DNA from: WRIS01 sp964345475
GTDB lineage: Bacteria; Actinomycetota; Coriobacteriia; Coriobacteriales; Eggerthellaceae
Direction: 5' to 3'
Length of the DNA: 41,833 nucleotides
Assembly: GCA_964345475.1 (NCBI GenBank)
Contig: CAYFQW010000012.1
Location: 1 to 41,833, forward strand
Every line of letters starts with the position of its first letter. Positions within the stretch are counted from its first letter, which is position 1. Positions 33,321 to 41,778 of this stretch are shown here, one piece after another. Below the pieces are notes generated by a model. That model was not told the origin of the DNA, did not search any database, and saw nothing but the letters and a program-made list of their open reading frames with translations. The translations under genes were made by a program, and so were the position numbers.

Positions 33321-34781
33321 TTACTCTGTATCCATCCCTGCATTTTCCGTATCTGTTTTAACACTCTTCGTATCTTCTTTTATGCTCTCAGCATCTACTG
33401 CCGATTCATCTGTCGAGGGCTTTTCGGCCTCGTTCTTTTTTGAGGCATCTTCGTCCTCGAGGTCACGAAGCTCGTATTCGCTCACCTTGGCAGTCTCCAT
33501 AAGATCTTCGGTGGCGCGCATACGGAGGATGCCCTGACGGAGCATATGGAGCCGGCCATTCTCACGCCACTCCTTTTCAAGAGCTTTTGGATCCTCTGCT
33601 CCGCTATTCTTAAACTCCTCCAGTAAATCCTCTTCGGTAACCTCCATGCCCTTATGACGAGCCCAAGCATCCAAAGAAAGATCCTGTCTTGTGATTTCGA
33701 TGGCCTGCTCTTTAACGTCTTTTCTAAAGTCGTCTATTTCGATACCCATTTGTTGCAAGTAGGCATCAAGCGTAGCGCCCTGTGATTGCAGTTGCTGGAA
33801 GAAGGTTTGAAAAAGATCGGTTTCAGAAGAAGCAATCATTTCTTCAGGCACATCTCCCTCAAGCCGTTTGGAAAGAGCCGTCAAAGAAGCTCTCTCTTTC
33901 AAACCAGGTAGAGTTTCTGCTTTCTGCTTGCTGATAGATTCTGCAATCTTTGTCTTTAAATCTTCGATACCCTCAAAGCCTACCGTGTCCTTCACCCATT
34001 CATCGCTTAACTCAGGGAGGACCTTTTCTTTCACTTCCGTCACTTCGATAGAAAAATGAGCTTTTTCAACTTGCCCAGCTATAGACGCAAGCCCTGCAGT
34101 ATACAGCCCTTTGAACTCTAGATCGAATTCTTTCTTCTCCCCCTTTTTCAGTCCAAGCAGATTCTCATCAAATTCAGGAGGAAACATACCGCTACCTAAG
34201 GTGTATACACGCGATTCGCTTGTGAGGGACTCAAGCTCATTTCCCTCCTCATCAGATACAGTCATGGCTATGTCGGCAACGCCGCCTTCTTGTATCTCGG
34301 CTGCATCGCCAGCGTCTTCAAAAGTAAAGTAATGCTCGCGGAAAATTTGAATTTGATCTTCTATCTCAAGCTCGCTCGCGCCTTCTTTAGGAAGTTCGAT
34401 TTCAACAGGCTCATAGCTTGAGAGGGCAAGCTCTGGTTTGGTCTTCAACGTCGCTACAAAAACGAAATCTTTTCCATTTTCAACAAGTGATTCTTGATCC
34501 TCGAATTTTGCTTGAGAAATAGGGAAAATACCCGCCTCGTCTACCGCGAGTGGATACAGCTCTTGCAGTACGTCATCGGTCACCGAAGCTCGAACAGCTT
34601 CGGCCCCGAGAGCGTTGTCAATAACGGGCCGAGGTGCTTTGCCGCGTCGAAATCCTGGAAAATTATATGTATGAGCAAAATCTTTATAGGTTTTTTTAAT
34701 ACGCGCGTCCACTGTTTTAGCATCAACGGTAACGCTTAACTTAATCTGATTGTCCTCTAATGTCTCGACTTTTGTTTTCAC
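33321..34781 (-). CDS. tig: Trigger factor with repetitive C-terminal tail
   Basis: Trigger factor (486 aa) is the ribosome-bound chaperone and prolyl isomerase. The ribosome-binding signature FPGFRRGKAPRPVI (about residues 41-54, equivalent to GFRxGKxP) is clear. A PPIase FKBP-like domain (about 160-250) and the helical C-terminal arms follow. Beyond the usual end near residue 440 is an acidic low-complexity tail with four heptapeptide repeats (458-485). The GTG at 34781 has GAGGAG 5 bases upstream. It is the first gene of tig-clpP-clpX and has a good upstream promoter. Confidence 0.96.
   Translation of the reverse strand: MKTKVETLEDNQIKLSVTVDAKTVDARIKKTYKDFAHTYNFPGFRRGKAPRPVIDNALGAEAVRASVTDDVLQELYPLAVDEAGIFPISQAKFEDQESLVENGKDFVFVATLKTKPELALSSYEPVEIELPKEGASELEIEDQIQIFREHYFTFEDAGDAAEIQEGGVADIAMTVSDEEGNELESLTSESRVYTLGSGMFPPEFDENLLGLKKGEKKEFDLEFKGLYTAGLASIAGQVEKAHFSIEVTEVKEKVLPELSDEWVKDTVGFEGIEDLKTKIAESISKQKAETLPGLKERASLTALSKRLEGDVPEEMIASSETDLFQTFFQQLQSQGATLDAYLQQMGIEIDDFRKDVKEQAIEITRQDLSLDAWARHKGMEVTEEDLLEEFKNSGAEDPKALEKEWRENGRLHMLRQGILRMRATEDLMETAKVSEYELRDLEDEDASKKNEAEKPSTDESAVDAESIKEDTKSVKTDTENAGMDTE
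33327..33410. repeat. In-frame 4 x 21-bp repeat at the end of tig
   Basis: Four 21-bp units encode DESAVDA, ESIKEDT, KSVKTDT and ENAGMDT. Each unit ends in Asp-Ala or Asp-Thr, and on the plus strand each begins with TGTATC, CGTATC or AGCATC. The repeat extends the acidic tail of trigger factor. Confidence 0.7.
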
Positions 34782-34848
34782 TCGTGCTCCTCTATGTTTC
34801 GATTCTTAGCTGAATGACACCGCATCTCTTGGCAGTTCAGCAAAAACT

Positions 34849-34877
34849 ATAATATTACGCATGTGACAAAGGCTCAA
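34849..34877 (-). promoter_or_regulatory. Probable promoter of tig-clpP-clpX
   Basis: On the minus strand TTGAGC (34872-34877) and TATTAT (34849-34854) are separated by 17 bases, about 70 bases upstream of the tig start. A small hairpin (GCTGAA/TTCAGC) lies in the resulting leader. The remainder of 34878-35066 shows nothing clear. Confidence 0.55.
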
Positions 34878-35066
34878 TTCTGCACACAACAACCTTGGAT
34901 TATCCCATATCCATACGTAATATGCACGAAATTATTCATACACCACAACTCAGTTTACTTTGATTTAAGCCGAAAATAGTGAACCCTGCTCATTGCAAAC
35001 CACATATAAGCAGTGTCAATCGCGCATTACGACGCATAAGGACACTTTGTTACTTACAGTGACAGC

Positions 35067-35795
35067 CTAATCCATCCAACTCAGTGCGGCGACATCTCCT
35101 AACACCGTAACATTCGGATGAAGTTGCAGGATGGATGCGGGCACCTCAGGACATATCGGTCCAGTAAAGGCCTCCTCAGCAATTTCTGCCTTGTTCGACC
35201 CTGAGACGAGCATAAGAATTTTTCTAGCAGCCATAATAGTGCCAATACCCATTGTCAAAGCTTCGCGTGGAACATCCTCTGCTGTATCAAAAAAACGTTT
35301 ATTCGCCTCAATAGTGCTTTCAGTCAGCCCCACCTTAAAGCATGTACGGGTAAAAGAGGAACTCGGCTCGTTGAAGGCAATGTGCCCATTAGGACCCATA
35401 CCGAGCAATTGAAAATCTATTCCCCCAAGCTCTTTAATCAAAGTCTCAAATCGTGCGCATTCTGAAATAGGATCTGAGGCGATTCCGTTTAAGAAATGGA
35501 CTCGAGCAGCATTCATGTTCACATGAGAAAAAAGCCTATCTTCCATAAAGTATCGATAGCTCTCTGGATTATCCGGCGACAGCCCAACATATTCGTCGAG
35601 ATTAACGGTCGTGATCTCGGAAAAATCAAGGTCACCAGCTTGACAGCGCTCTATGAGGATCTGGTATGCACCTTCAGGGGTTGACCCTGTTGCCAAACCT
35701 AAAACGCTGTCCGGCTTATGAATCATCTGGGCGCTCATGATATTTGCAGCCTTACGGCTCATCTCTTCGTAGCTCTGTGTCTTGACTATATTCAT
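35067..35795 (-). CDS. nagB: Glucosamine-6-phosphate deaminase
   Basis: NagB (242 aa) converts glucosamine 6-phosphate to fructose 6-phosphate and ammonia. Diagnostic segments are LGLATGSTPEGAYQ, TTVNLDEYVGLSPDNPESYRYFM, the catalytic LLGMGPNGHIAFNEP and LTMGIGTIM. It is about the size of the short monomeric or dimeric bacterial forms and lacks the longer C-terminus of E. coli NagB. GAGGAG lies 8 bases upstream of the ATG. No nagA or sugar transporter is adjacent. Confidence 0.95.
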   Translation of the reverse strand: MNIVKTQSYEEMSRKAANIMSAQMIHKPDSVLGLATGSTPEGAYQILIERCQAGDLDFSEITTVNLDEYVGLSPDNPESYRYFMEDRLFSHVNMNAARVHFLNGIASDPISECARFETLIKELGGIDFQLLGMGPNGHIAFNEPSSSFTRTCFKVGLTESTIEANKRFFDTAEDVPREALTMGIGTIMAARKILMLVSGSNKAEIAEEAFTGPICPEVPASILQLHPNVTVLGDVAALSWMD

Positions 35796-35992
35796 TCGAA
35801 AATCTCCTCAATAGACCACTTTCGTGCCATGCCTCGAATTCAGCAATTCACAAACTACCAAAAAGCAATCAAGGATAAAAGGATTATGTTGGCAAAACTA
35901 CGGAATCAATTGCTCGCGCACATCAACACCCAACTATATGTAAACACATCGGGCCACTTAGACCTGAGAGAGCCTAAAAATGACCTATCCGA

Positions 35993-36913
35993 TCAAATTG
36001 AAGAGGCAAACATCTGCCCATTGTCATTACGCACAAGAGCCACGTTATCTATGCTCTCTACAAATTTTGAAAACTGGGCATAGCCATAATTTCGAGGGTC
36101 GAAGTCGGGAAAGGTATCGCGCACCGCATTCCCCAGCTCACTTAAACTTATACTTTCATTCTGCGCCTTTAGAACCTTCGAATAGATAAGCTCAGCTACG
36201 GCCTCTTCACAGCCGACACGATCATTGAGCGATACGAAATAATCGTTATCCTCTCGCTGTAGATTAAACCGCTCGAGATCTCCCACGAAACGGGAAAGCG
36301 AGCTATAGCCATAATTTCGCACATCGAAGTCTGAATATTTGTTTCCGAGCTCGTTGCCTATACCGGAAAGCCTTGTCCGCTTACCTATGCCGTCATTTGA
36401 AACGACTGTGGCAAAAATGGCCTCTTCAACTTTTTCAACCTTCAACACATTTTCCTGGGCCAAAGGCTCATCATCATCCTTGACGAGATTCTCTAAGGCG
36501 ATAAATTTTGTACAGGCCTTTCTGAAGGGTAACGGAGTTTTTTCCTCCCCCATGCCGATAACAAGATGACCCGATTCGCGCAGGCGACTTGCAAGTCGTG
36601 TGAAATCGCTATCCGAGGACACGATGCAAAACCCGTCGATGTCGCCTGAATAGAGAATATCCATTGCGTCAATTATCATTGCCGAATCAGTAGAATTCTT
36701 GCCCGAGGTATTACTGAACTGCTGCATAGGAGTGAGAGAATTTTCCAGCAGTTGGTCTTTCCATTTCACGGAATAAGGGCTTGTCCAATCTCCGTAAATA
36801 CGACGAATTGAGGCCATGCCATATACTGACACCTCGTCGAGAACTGCCGAAATATATTTTGCTGATATGTTGTCCGAATCGATTAAAACAGCGATTCGCA
36901 TTGCTTCTGACAT
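35993..36913 (-). CDS. NYN-domain protein with two OST-HTH (LOTUS) domains
   Basis: This 306-aa protein combines an N-terminal NYN (PIN-like, LabA/DUF88) domain with two OST-HTH/LOTUS domains. The NYN part shows the acidic motifs AVLIDSDN, DSAMIIDAMDIL and SSDSDFTRLASRL, the metal-binding residues expected of a ribonuclease. The tandem domains share the pattern DFDxRNYGYxxxxxFV (DFDVRNYGYSSLSRFV and DFDPRNYGYAQFSKFV). OST-HTH domains bind RNA, so an RNA-targeting nuclease is likely, but the substrate is unknown. The ATG at 36913 has GAAAGG upstream. It stands alone on the minus strand. Confidence 0.9.
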   Translation of the reverse strand: MSEAMRIAVLIDSDNISAKYISAVLDEVSVYGMASIRRIYGDWTSPYSVKWKDQLLENSLTPMQQFSNTSGKNSTDSAMIIDAMDILYSGDIDGFCIVSSDSDFTRLASRLRESGHLVIGMGEEKTPLPFRKACTKFIALENLVKDDDEPLAQENVLKVEKVEEAIFATVVSNDGIGKRTRLSGIGNELGNKYSDFDVRNYGYSSLSRFVGDLERFNLQREDNDYFVSLNDRVGCEEAVAELIYSKVLKAQNESISLSELGNAVRDTFPDFDPRNYGYAQFSKFVESIDNVALVRNDNGQMFASSI

Positions 36914-37238
36914 AGGAAACCTTTCTTTGACAAGAGTCATTACGACTGTGTGACCTTGTTTGTAATTTGAATTAGCAGGATATCATAAAGCCTCTGCTTA
37001 GCGAACGTTCTCGGAAATCTGCTGCTTTCCTGTGTCCTTATTGTCTCGCGGGTTTGGGGGCCTTCGGCTTCTAGGTTTTTCACATGGCCTTATGCGTCTT
37101 TCAATGGTTATAGGGGTCTAACGTATCCTGCCTTCTTTCATGCTGCCTCTGTTGAAACCGCGAAACCTTTCGTTGCCTCAAGAGCGCTCTTTCTATCGCT
37201 AAGTAATGGATAGCAGAGCTAGGAAGATTTTGAAAACT
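36914..37238. other. 325-bp gene-free stretch
   Basis: It lies between the NYN gene and the stop of the LuxR-type regulator, both on the minus strand. No convincing gene or terminator with a T-run was found. A small palindrome AAGAGCGCTCTT and a TATGAT-like box on the minus strand are the only signals. The stretch 37030-37110 is unusual in composition and unexplained. Confidence 0.5.
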
Positions 37239-38720
37239 TTACTCAGAGAAACTCCTGCTTTCAACCAAATCAAGCAACTCTTGATTCGAGTGAACGGATG
37301 TTTTTTGATAAATATGGTAAATATGGGAATTGACAGTTGCAACTGAAATACTTAGCTCTTTCGCGATACGGCTGGCAGATCGTCCTTTTATCATAAATAG
37401 GAACACCTCAGTCTCGCGCTCGGTCAGATTAAATTCCCGAGCGACTTGCTCATAGAGCACCTTCAGATTAGCAACAGATTCTGATCTGTCAACGAAGATG
37501 TCGGCGCACATACGGTCGGGAAAAACAAAGACAAATGAGATAGCTATCACGAGGCAGAGAATAAAGACCAGCTCTTGCATCATCTCTGAGCAATACATTA
37601 AATCTGTCTTGCAGGCAACGATGCCCAAAATCCCAGCGAAAGCCCATGCTGCCCTTATACTTCCTAGAATAACATAGGACGACCCCCTGAACATGATACA
37701 AGCCCGATAGGCGATCGTGGTCATAATTACCTGAAAACAAAAGGAGCCATAATTAACTAAGGTGGTCACAAGCCAGGTGTCTCTAAGCGGGAGAAGCAAA
37801 CATAGTGCTATGCTGAGGATTATCAAAAATATCACTCTGTAAAGTTGAGTGACTTTGCTGGCATTATGGGTTTTCAGCACTACAAGGATATAAAACCCAC
37901 TTAAGAGCTTGAGAGCAAGTATGTAAAAATTAATCGCACCAGCATAGAGATCCAACCTACCCCTGAAAAAAAGAATACCCCTAACAATTTCAATAGCCGC
38001 AACAACTAGGAAAATGCATAAACAAAAACGAAACAAAAAACTTCTCTCCTCAGATTCCAGAGAAGGCAATGAGGATCCATCCTTAGCACTTAATAACTCA
38101 CTGTTCTTTTTTAATCGCAGCCCGAATAATAATACTGAACCGATCGGCAGCACAGAAGCAGTGAGCGCAGCGACCCATATATTTATCTGGCCAGATTTCA
38201 ATATATTTGCAAGTGGATAAGTGAGGAGCGCAGCTAGCATAATCCCGAAAACGAGAGTCGTTTCACTGTAGGTATTCGTCAAGGCTTTAAACCACGCGAA
38301 GAAAAGACCAACGAAACCTATCCCTACTGCTATCGCTGCTAACAGTAGGATAAGGGTAGCATAATCCGGTATATACGCTGAAATAGGGCCTAAAATACTC
38401 CCCGCAGTTGCAATGGCGCCGACTAGGAATACATTTTTCTTCTTTGATAAAAACAATTGAATGAGTCTTGGCCAAATGACTACAACCACCGATATTGTTC
38501 CAGCTGTAAGCAGAGATAACCAGCGAAGATCAAGAAAAGGGGATTCATAAGTTAAAGGATCCGGCATTGCAACACAAAGAATATTCCATGCCTGGAATAG
38601 AGCAAAACCAACAGCTAATACCCAATCAACCTCGTCTGCCAGCTTCTTAAAATCAAATCCGGTAAAGGTGCCCGTTTGTGACTTTTTTCTTTCCCTATTA
38701 GTTCGGATAAAACTTATCAT
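37239..38720 (-). CDS. LuxR-type regulator with 12-helix membrane sensor domain
   Basis: This 493-aa regulator has about twelve hydrophobic helices (residues 35-425), for example WLSLLTAGTISVVVVIW and FLFRFCLCIFLVVAAIEIV. A cytoplasmic LuxR/GerE helix-turn-helix follows (about 434-490): FNLTERETEVFLFMIKG, SASRIAKELSISVATVNSHI, YHIYQKTSVHSNQELL. This membrane-LuxR architecture is abundant in Eggerthellaceae, often next to flavin reductase genes. It presumably senses a ligand in or at the membrane and controls the neighbouring cytochrome and flavoprotein genes; that target is inferred from position. The ATG at 38720 has AAAGG upstream. Confidence 0.92.
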   Translation of the reverse strand: MISFIRTNRERKKSQTGTFTGFDFKKLADEVDWVLAVGFALFQAWNILCVAMPDPLTYESPFLDLRWLSLLTAGTISVVVVIWPRLIQLFLSKKKNVFLVGAIATAGSILGPISAYIPDYATLILLLAAIAVGIGFVGLFFAWFKALTNTYSETTLVFGIMLAALLTYPLANILKSGQINIWVAALTASVLPIGSVLLFGLRLKKNSELLSAKDGSSLPSLESEERSFLFRFCLCIFLVVAAIEIVRGILFFRGRLDLYAGAINFYILALKLLSGFYILVVLKTHNASKVTQLYRVIFLIILSIALCLLLPLRDTWLVTTLVNYGSFCFQVIMTTIAYRACIMFRGSSYVILGSIRAAWAFAGILGIVACKTDLMYCSEMMQELVFILCLVIAISFVFVFPDRMCADIFVDRSESVANLKVLYEQVAREFNLTERETEVFLFMIKGRSASRIAKELSISVATVNSHIYHIYQKTSVHSNQELLDLVESRSFSE

Positions 38721-38757
38721 AAGTTACAGCGCCTTTCGCATTTTCGGGACTGCATAA

Positions 38758-38787
38758 ATATTAGCAAAAAGAGACTGAATACGCCAA
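38758..38787 (-). promoter_or_regulatory. Possible promoter of the LuxR-type regulator
   Basis: On the minus strand TTGGCG (38782-38787) and TAATAT (38758-38763) are 18 bases apart, about 40 bases before the ATG. It is a moderate match only. Confidence 0.4.
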
Positions 38788-38898
38788 CGTAATGCCTGAT
38801 TAAGAAACCGCGACTTTAAATAACTGACTGGTGTCGAGAAACCACTTACACATAAACCAAACTCTTCAGCTTGAGTGGTGATTCCCGTCTATCGACAA

Positions 38899-38950
38899 CA
38901 GATCTGGGCTCGAAACAGCCTGTGCGGGCAACAGGTTGTATAGCCCTCTG
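38899..38950. other. Long imperfect hairpin in the cytochrome-regulator intergenic region
   Basis: CAGA-(tct)-GGGCT (38899-38910) pairs with AGCCC-TCTG (38942-38950), enclosing CCTGT (38919-38923) / ACAGG (38931-38935). It lies between the cytochrome terminator and the regulator promoter, in a 433-bp stretch (38721-39153) without genes. The function is unknown. Confidence 0.45.
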
Positions 38951-39049
38951 CTTGCCAGAGATTACGACTCATCTATAAAGTTGTTTAAAGTAGGGAACCG
39001 GCATATATGCGGTGCTCAAATATGGAGAACTGTACGGATGGCAAGAAAC

Positions 39050-39082
39050 AAGCCAGACCCATTGTGCTTCTTGGTCTGGCTT
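39050..39082. terminator. Terminator after the flavoprotein-cytochrome pair
   Basis: A perfect 10-bp stem AAGCCAGACC (39050-39059) / GGTCTGGCTT (39073-39082) lies 71 bases past the cytochrome stop. On the minus strand it is followed by GTTTCTT, a weak U-tract; on the plus strand a T6 run comes 8 bases later. It most likely ends the minus-strand operon. Confidence 0.65.
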
Positions 39083-39153
39083 ATGTTACGTTTTTTCAAA
39101 ACTCTGTTTTTAATATTATAGCCCTAAGGCTATTAAAAGCACTATTTTTACCA

Positions 39154-39870
39154 TCAGGGCATATCTATCTCCCGGGCCTCATCCACCGTTAACCAGCCTA
39201 CTGGAATCTCAGCAGCAACGTGGCATTGTGAGCAAAACATTACCGAAGAGCGATGAGCTTTGTGGCACTCTCCGCAAGACATGGGTCCATGTTGAAAAAC
39301 ATGTGGATTGAAGTTCATATCACTGGTCAGCTCAGCTAATTCGTCCATAGATAAATCATGGCAGTTTTCATTCATGCAAAATTGGTTTCCTTCAATACTT
39401 CGAGCCTCGACAAGGTCATCAAGTGAGCGTTCTTCGAGTGGGTTTTTGTAATCTCCACTAATCCATTTTACACCTTCACTTATCTGCTCACCTATAGTAG
39501 GAACGTGACAGGTCAGGCATTTTGCGTCTGCCCCACCTTCTTGTACCGGTACTTTATGGGAAACACACAACATTGCATTCGTATCTTGAACCTGATTCCC
39601 CCACTTATCAACACCGCTTGACCCGGCCTCTAAGTCATACGTCTCATTATATGGATCCATGGGGGTGTGACATATCGCATTGCAAAAGCTTGGTTGTTCA
39701 TGCCAAGAAAAAAAACCAAACCCAGCAGCTATAAGAACAAGTGCAATGACTCCAATTATTATCGGTAGTTTCTTCCTTTTCTTCTTCTTTGGTTCGAAGT
39801 CTTTAGAGTTAGCTGTATCAGTTCCCGAAACTTCACAATCACCCTCTATCTCAATTTCTTCTATTTTCAT
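39154..39870 (-). CDS. Membrane-anchored multiheme cytochrome c (NapC/NrfH-like)
   Basis: This 238-aa protein has a cytoplasmic Lys-rich segment, one membrane helix (about 36-54, PIIIGVIALVLIAAGFGFF) and an extracytoplasmic multiheme domain. Canonical CxxCH sites are C118 (CLTCH), C199 (CGECH) and C213 (CSQCH). Two further candidates have wider spacing: C63 (CNAICH, three residues between cysteines) and C165 (CMNENCH, four). Proteins of this type carry electrons from menaquinol to a periplasmic-side reductase, here presumably the flavoprotein encoded just upstream. The ATG at 39870 is preferred over a TTG at 39903 that lacks a ribosome binding site. Confidence 0.9.
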   Translation of the reverse strand: MKIEEIEIEGDCEVSGTDTANSKDFEPKKKKRKKLPIIIGVIALVLIAAGFGFFSWHEQPSFCNAICHTPMDPYNETYDLEAGSSGVDKWGNQVQDTNAMLCVSHKVPVQEGGADAKCLTCHVPTIGEQISEGVKWISGDYKNPLEERSLDDLVEARSIEGNQFCMNENCHDLSMDELAELTSDMNFNPHVFQHGPMSCGECHKAHRSSVMFCSQCHVAAEIPVGWLTVDEAREIDMP

Positions 39871-40020
39871 ACCCTGATCCTTTTTTCGCTCTATTTTTTT
39901 CAATTACTACAATGTCGAACTGGCTGCCGATGGAAAAGCCGCACGCTTAGATTGCAATGAGGGAATGTACCGTGACCGACACGCTCCCTCACCGATTACG
40001 TAAATAAAACAATCAAGCGA

Positions 40021-41571
40021 TTAATCCCAAGGCTCCAAAGTCGCAGCATCTTGCCCTGCAACATACCCGAGACAGAATGCACCAGTTAACGCACAAACAA
40101 CCTGGCCAGAATCAGGGTTCCTAATACCAATGTTTCCCATTAGGCCACCCGTATACAAGCTGGGTATCACTTCACCATATTGATCGCGGACACGGGCTTT
40201 TGTATCCGAGTTCAGTCTCATTTGCGTTGGATAGATGGCAGCACAAACTTCAATGGCATGGAATGGTGGCGTCGTTAACGCTGGCGCAGGCGCACTACCC
40301 TCTAGTTCGTCAATGGTGTTACGCCCAAAATCAGGATCGTCACCCGCTTCGCAGTATGAATTATATTTCTCCACCGTATCGGCCAAAACAGCCGGGTCAA
40401 GGCCAATTTGACTTGCCAGATCTTCTAAGGTGTCGGCAGTATAAATAGTCCCGCCAAGCATTTCATGTCGATCGAGGGTGATCATAGCGTGTTCCATAGA
40501 CATCTGTGGATCATCGTGAATGATGAAAGTCTTGCCCTCTTGCAGCGAAGTAGCGGCGGCTTCTGGAGATGCACCAATATTTTCTGCCGTATAGCGCTGG
40601 GCGCTTTCGTTCACCAAAATCCCCCCTGCTCGAGGAAGCTGGACAATTCCAACCAACGTGTCAGCTGCAGCCAGGGCTAATGAAGGAGCCACATGGACAT
40701 CACGCAAGGCAGCGCCTATCTCCAGAGCCATACGATATCCATCTCCCGTATTGTCTTTACATCCTACCGGTTTTGCGTTTGCGTATTTTTTCCCATTATA
40801 AATCATTAACATCTCTGGGTTAGCCGAATAGCCACCTGTTCCAAGCACAACCCCACGACGAGCCTTAACATATATTTCCGAATTTCCCTTTTTTGCCTGA
40901 GCCCCAATAACCCGTCCTTCAGCATTGGTAACCAAGCGAGTTGCTTCTACACCGTTTAAGATCTCGACATCCTGTTGCTTGCACTCATTTAAAAGAATCC
41001 CCATAACATCTTGCATCTGGAACGTATGCCAACGACTCTCGTCCATATCCAAGAAGTTCTGAATATCACCTACGACCTCGCATCCAAGACCAAGCAGCCA
41101 TTCGAAGACGGGTACAGTGGTATCGCATATCACTCTAGCTGTTTCTAGATCGCTATCACATACTACCTGTTCGGGTTGTACGGACTCTACCCATTTATAA
41201 AGTTTATCTGGGCTGTCATCTATCCCGCGCTCTTTTTGTAGAGTTGTTCCTGCTGCAAGCCATTGACCATCAGACAGAGCGGCGGAGCACGCAAGGGATG
41301 TTTCACCCTTTTCCAGGATGAGAGATTCAGCCCCGGAATATTTTGCCCAAAGCGCTGCCGTAATTCCCGTCCCTCCACCACCTAGGCACAAAACATCGGT
41401 TTCGTAGTCCCACGTATCTGGAATACCAAACGCCCCACCTTCTTCAGATAAGGCTTGTTTACCATCCTCCTTCGGAGCACATGCAACAAGGGTGCCTGTC
41501 GCCGCGATCGCTACGCCAGACACAAAAGCGTCTTTAACGAAATTACGTCTCGAAATTTTTTTTTCGGACAT
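40021..41571 (-). CDS. Tat-exported FAD-dependent fumarate-reductase-like lipoprotein
   Basis: This 516-aa flavoprotein belongs to the fumarate reductase/succinate dehydrogenase flavoprotein family. The N-terminus has a twin-arginine motif SRRNFVKDAF and a hydrophobic stretch ending in lipobox LVAC (Cys31), so it is likely folded, exported by Tat and lipid anchored. The FAD-binding GGGGTG lies at 64-69, with LEKGE after it and VVLGTGGYSANPEM further on; the C-terminal PSLYTGGLMGNIG and ALTGAFCLGYVAGQDAA close the FAD site. No CxxCH heme is present, so electrons must come from the cytochrome gene 117 bp downstream. The substrate is not predictable. The ribosome binding site AAGGAGGG is strong. 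Confidence 0.92.
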   Translation of the reverse strand: MSEKKISRRNFVKDAFVSGVAIAATGTLVACAPKEDGKQALSEEGGAFGIPDTWDYETDVLCLGGGGTGITAALWAKYSGAESLILEKGETSLACSAALSDGQWLAAGTTLQKERGIDDSPDKLYKWVESVQPEQVVCDSDLETARVICDTTVPVFEWLLGLGCEVVGDIQNFLDMDESRWHTFQMQDVMGILLNECKQQDVEILNGVEATRLVTNAEGRVIGAQAKKGNSEIYVKARRGVVLGTGGYSANPEMLMIYNGKKYANAKPVGCKDNTGDGYRMALEIGAALRDVHVAPSLALAAADTLVGIVQLPRAGGILVNESAQRYTAENIGASPEAAATSLQEGKTFIIHDDPQMSMEHAMITLDRHEMLGGTIYTADTLEDLASQIGLDPAVLADTVEKYNSYCEAGDDPDFGRNTIDELEGSAPAPALTTPPFHAIEVCAAIYPTQMRLNSDTKARVRDQYGEVIPSLYTGGLMGNIGIRNPDSGQVVCALTGAFCLGYVAGQDAATLEPWD

Positions 41572-41761
41572 ATTTCCCTCCTTCTCTTTCCATTTTTACC
41601 CCGCTACTTCAAAGCGGTCCCTTCGTAGATAACAATACGCACACATTTTTCATATATCATCATCAAGAACATATGATTTTATTGGGTTTACTATAAATAC
41701 CTGCTCATTCGGGCTGTTTTCCTAGCTTTCACTTCAAAGCAAAGCAGATGACCTCCCCTTA

Positions 41762-41778
41762 TCAGTAGTTTCTACTGA
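41762..41778. promoter_or_regulatory. Candidate operator palindrome upstream of the flavoprotein gene
   Basis: A perfect 7-bp inverted repeat TCAGTAG-ttt-CTACTGA lies about 190 bases upstream of the flavoprotein start in an AT-rich region. It could be a binding site for the neighbouring LuxR-type regulator. The rest of 41572-41833 holds no gene. Confidence 0.4.
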
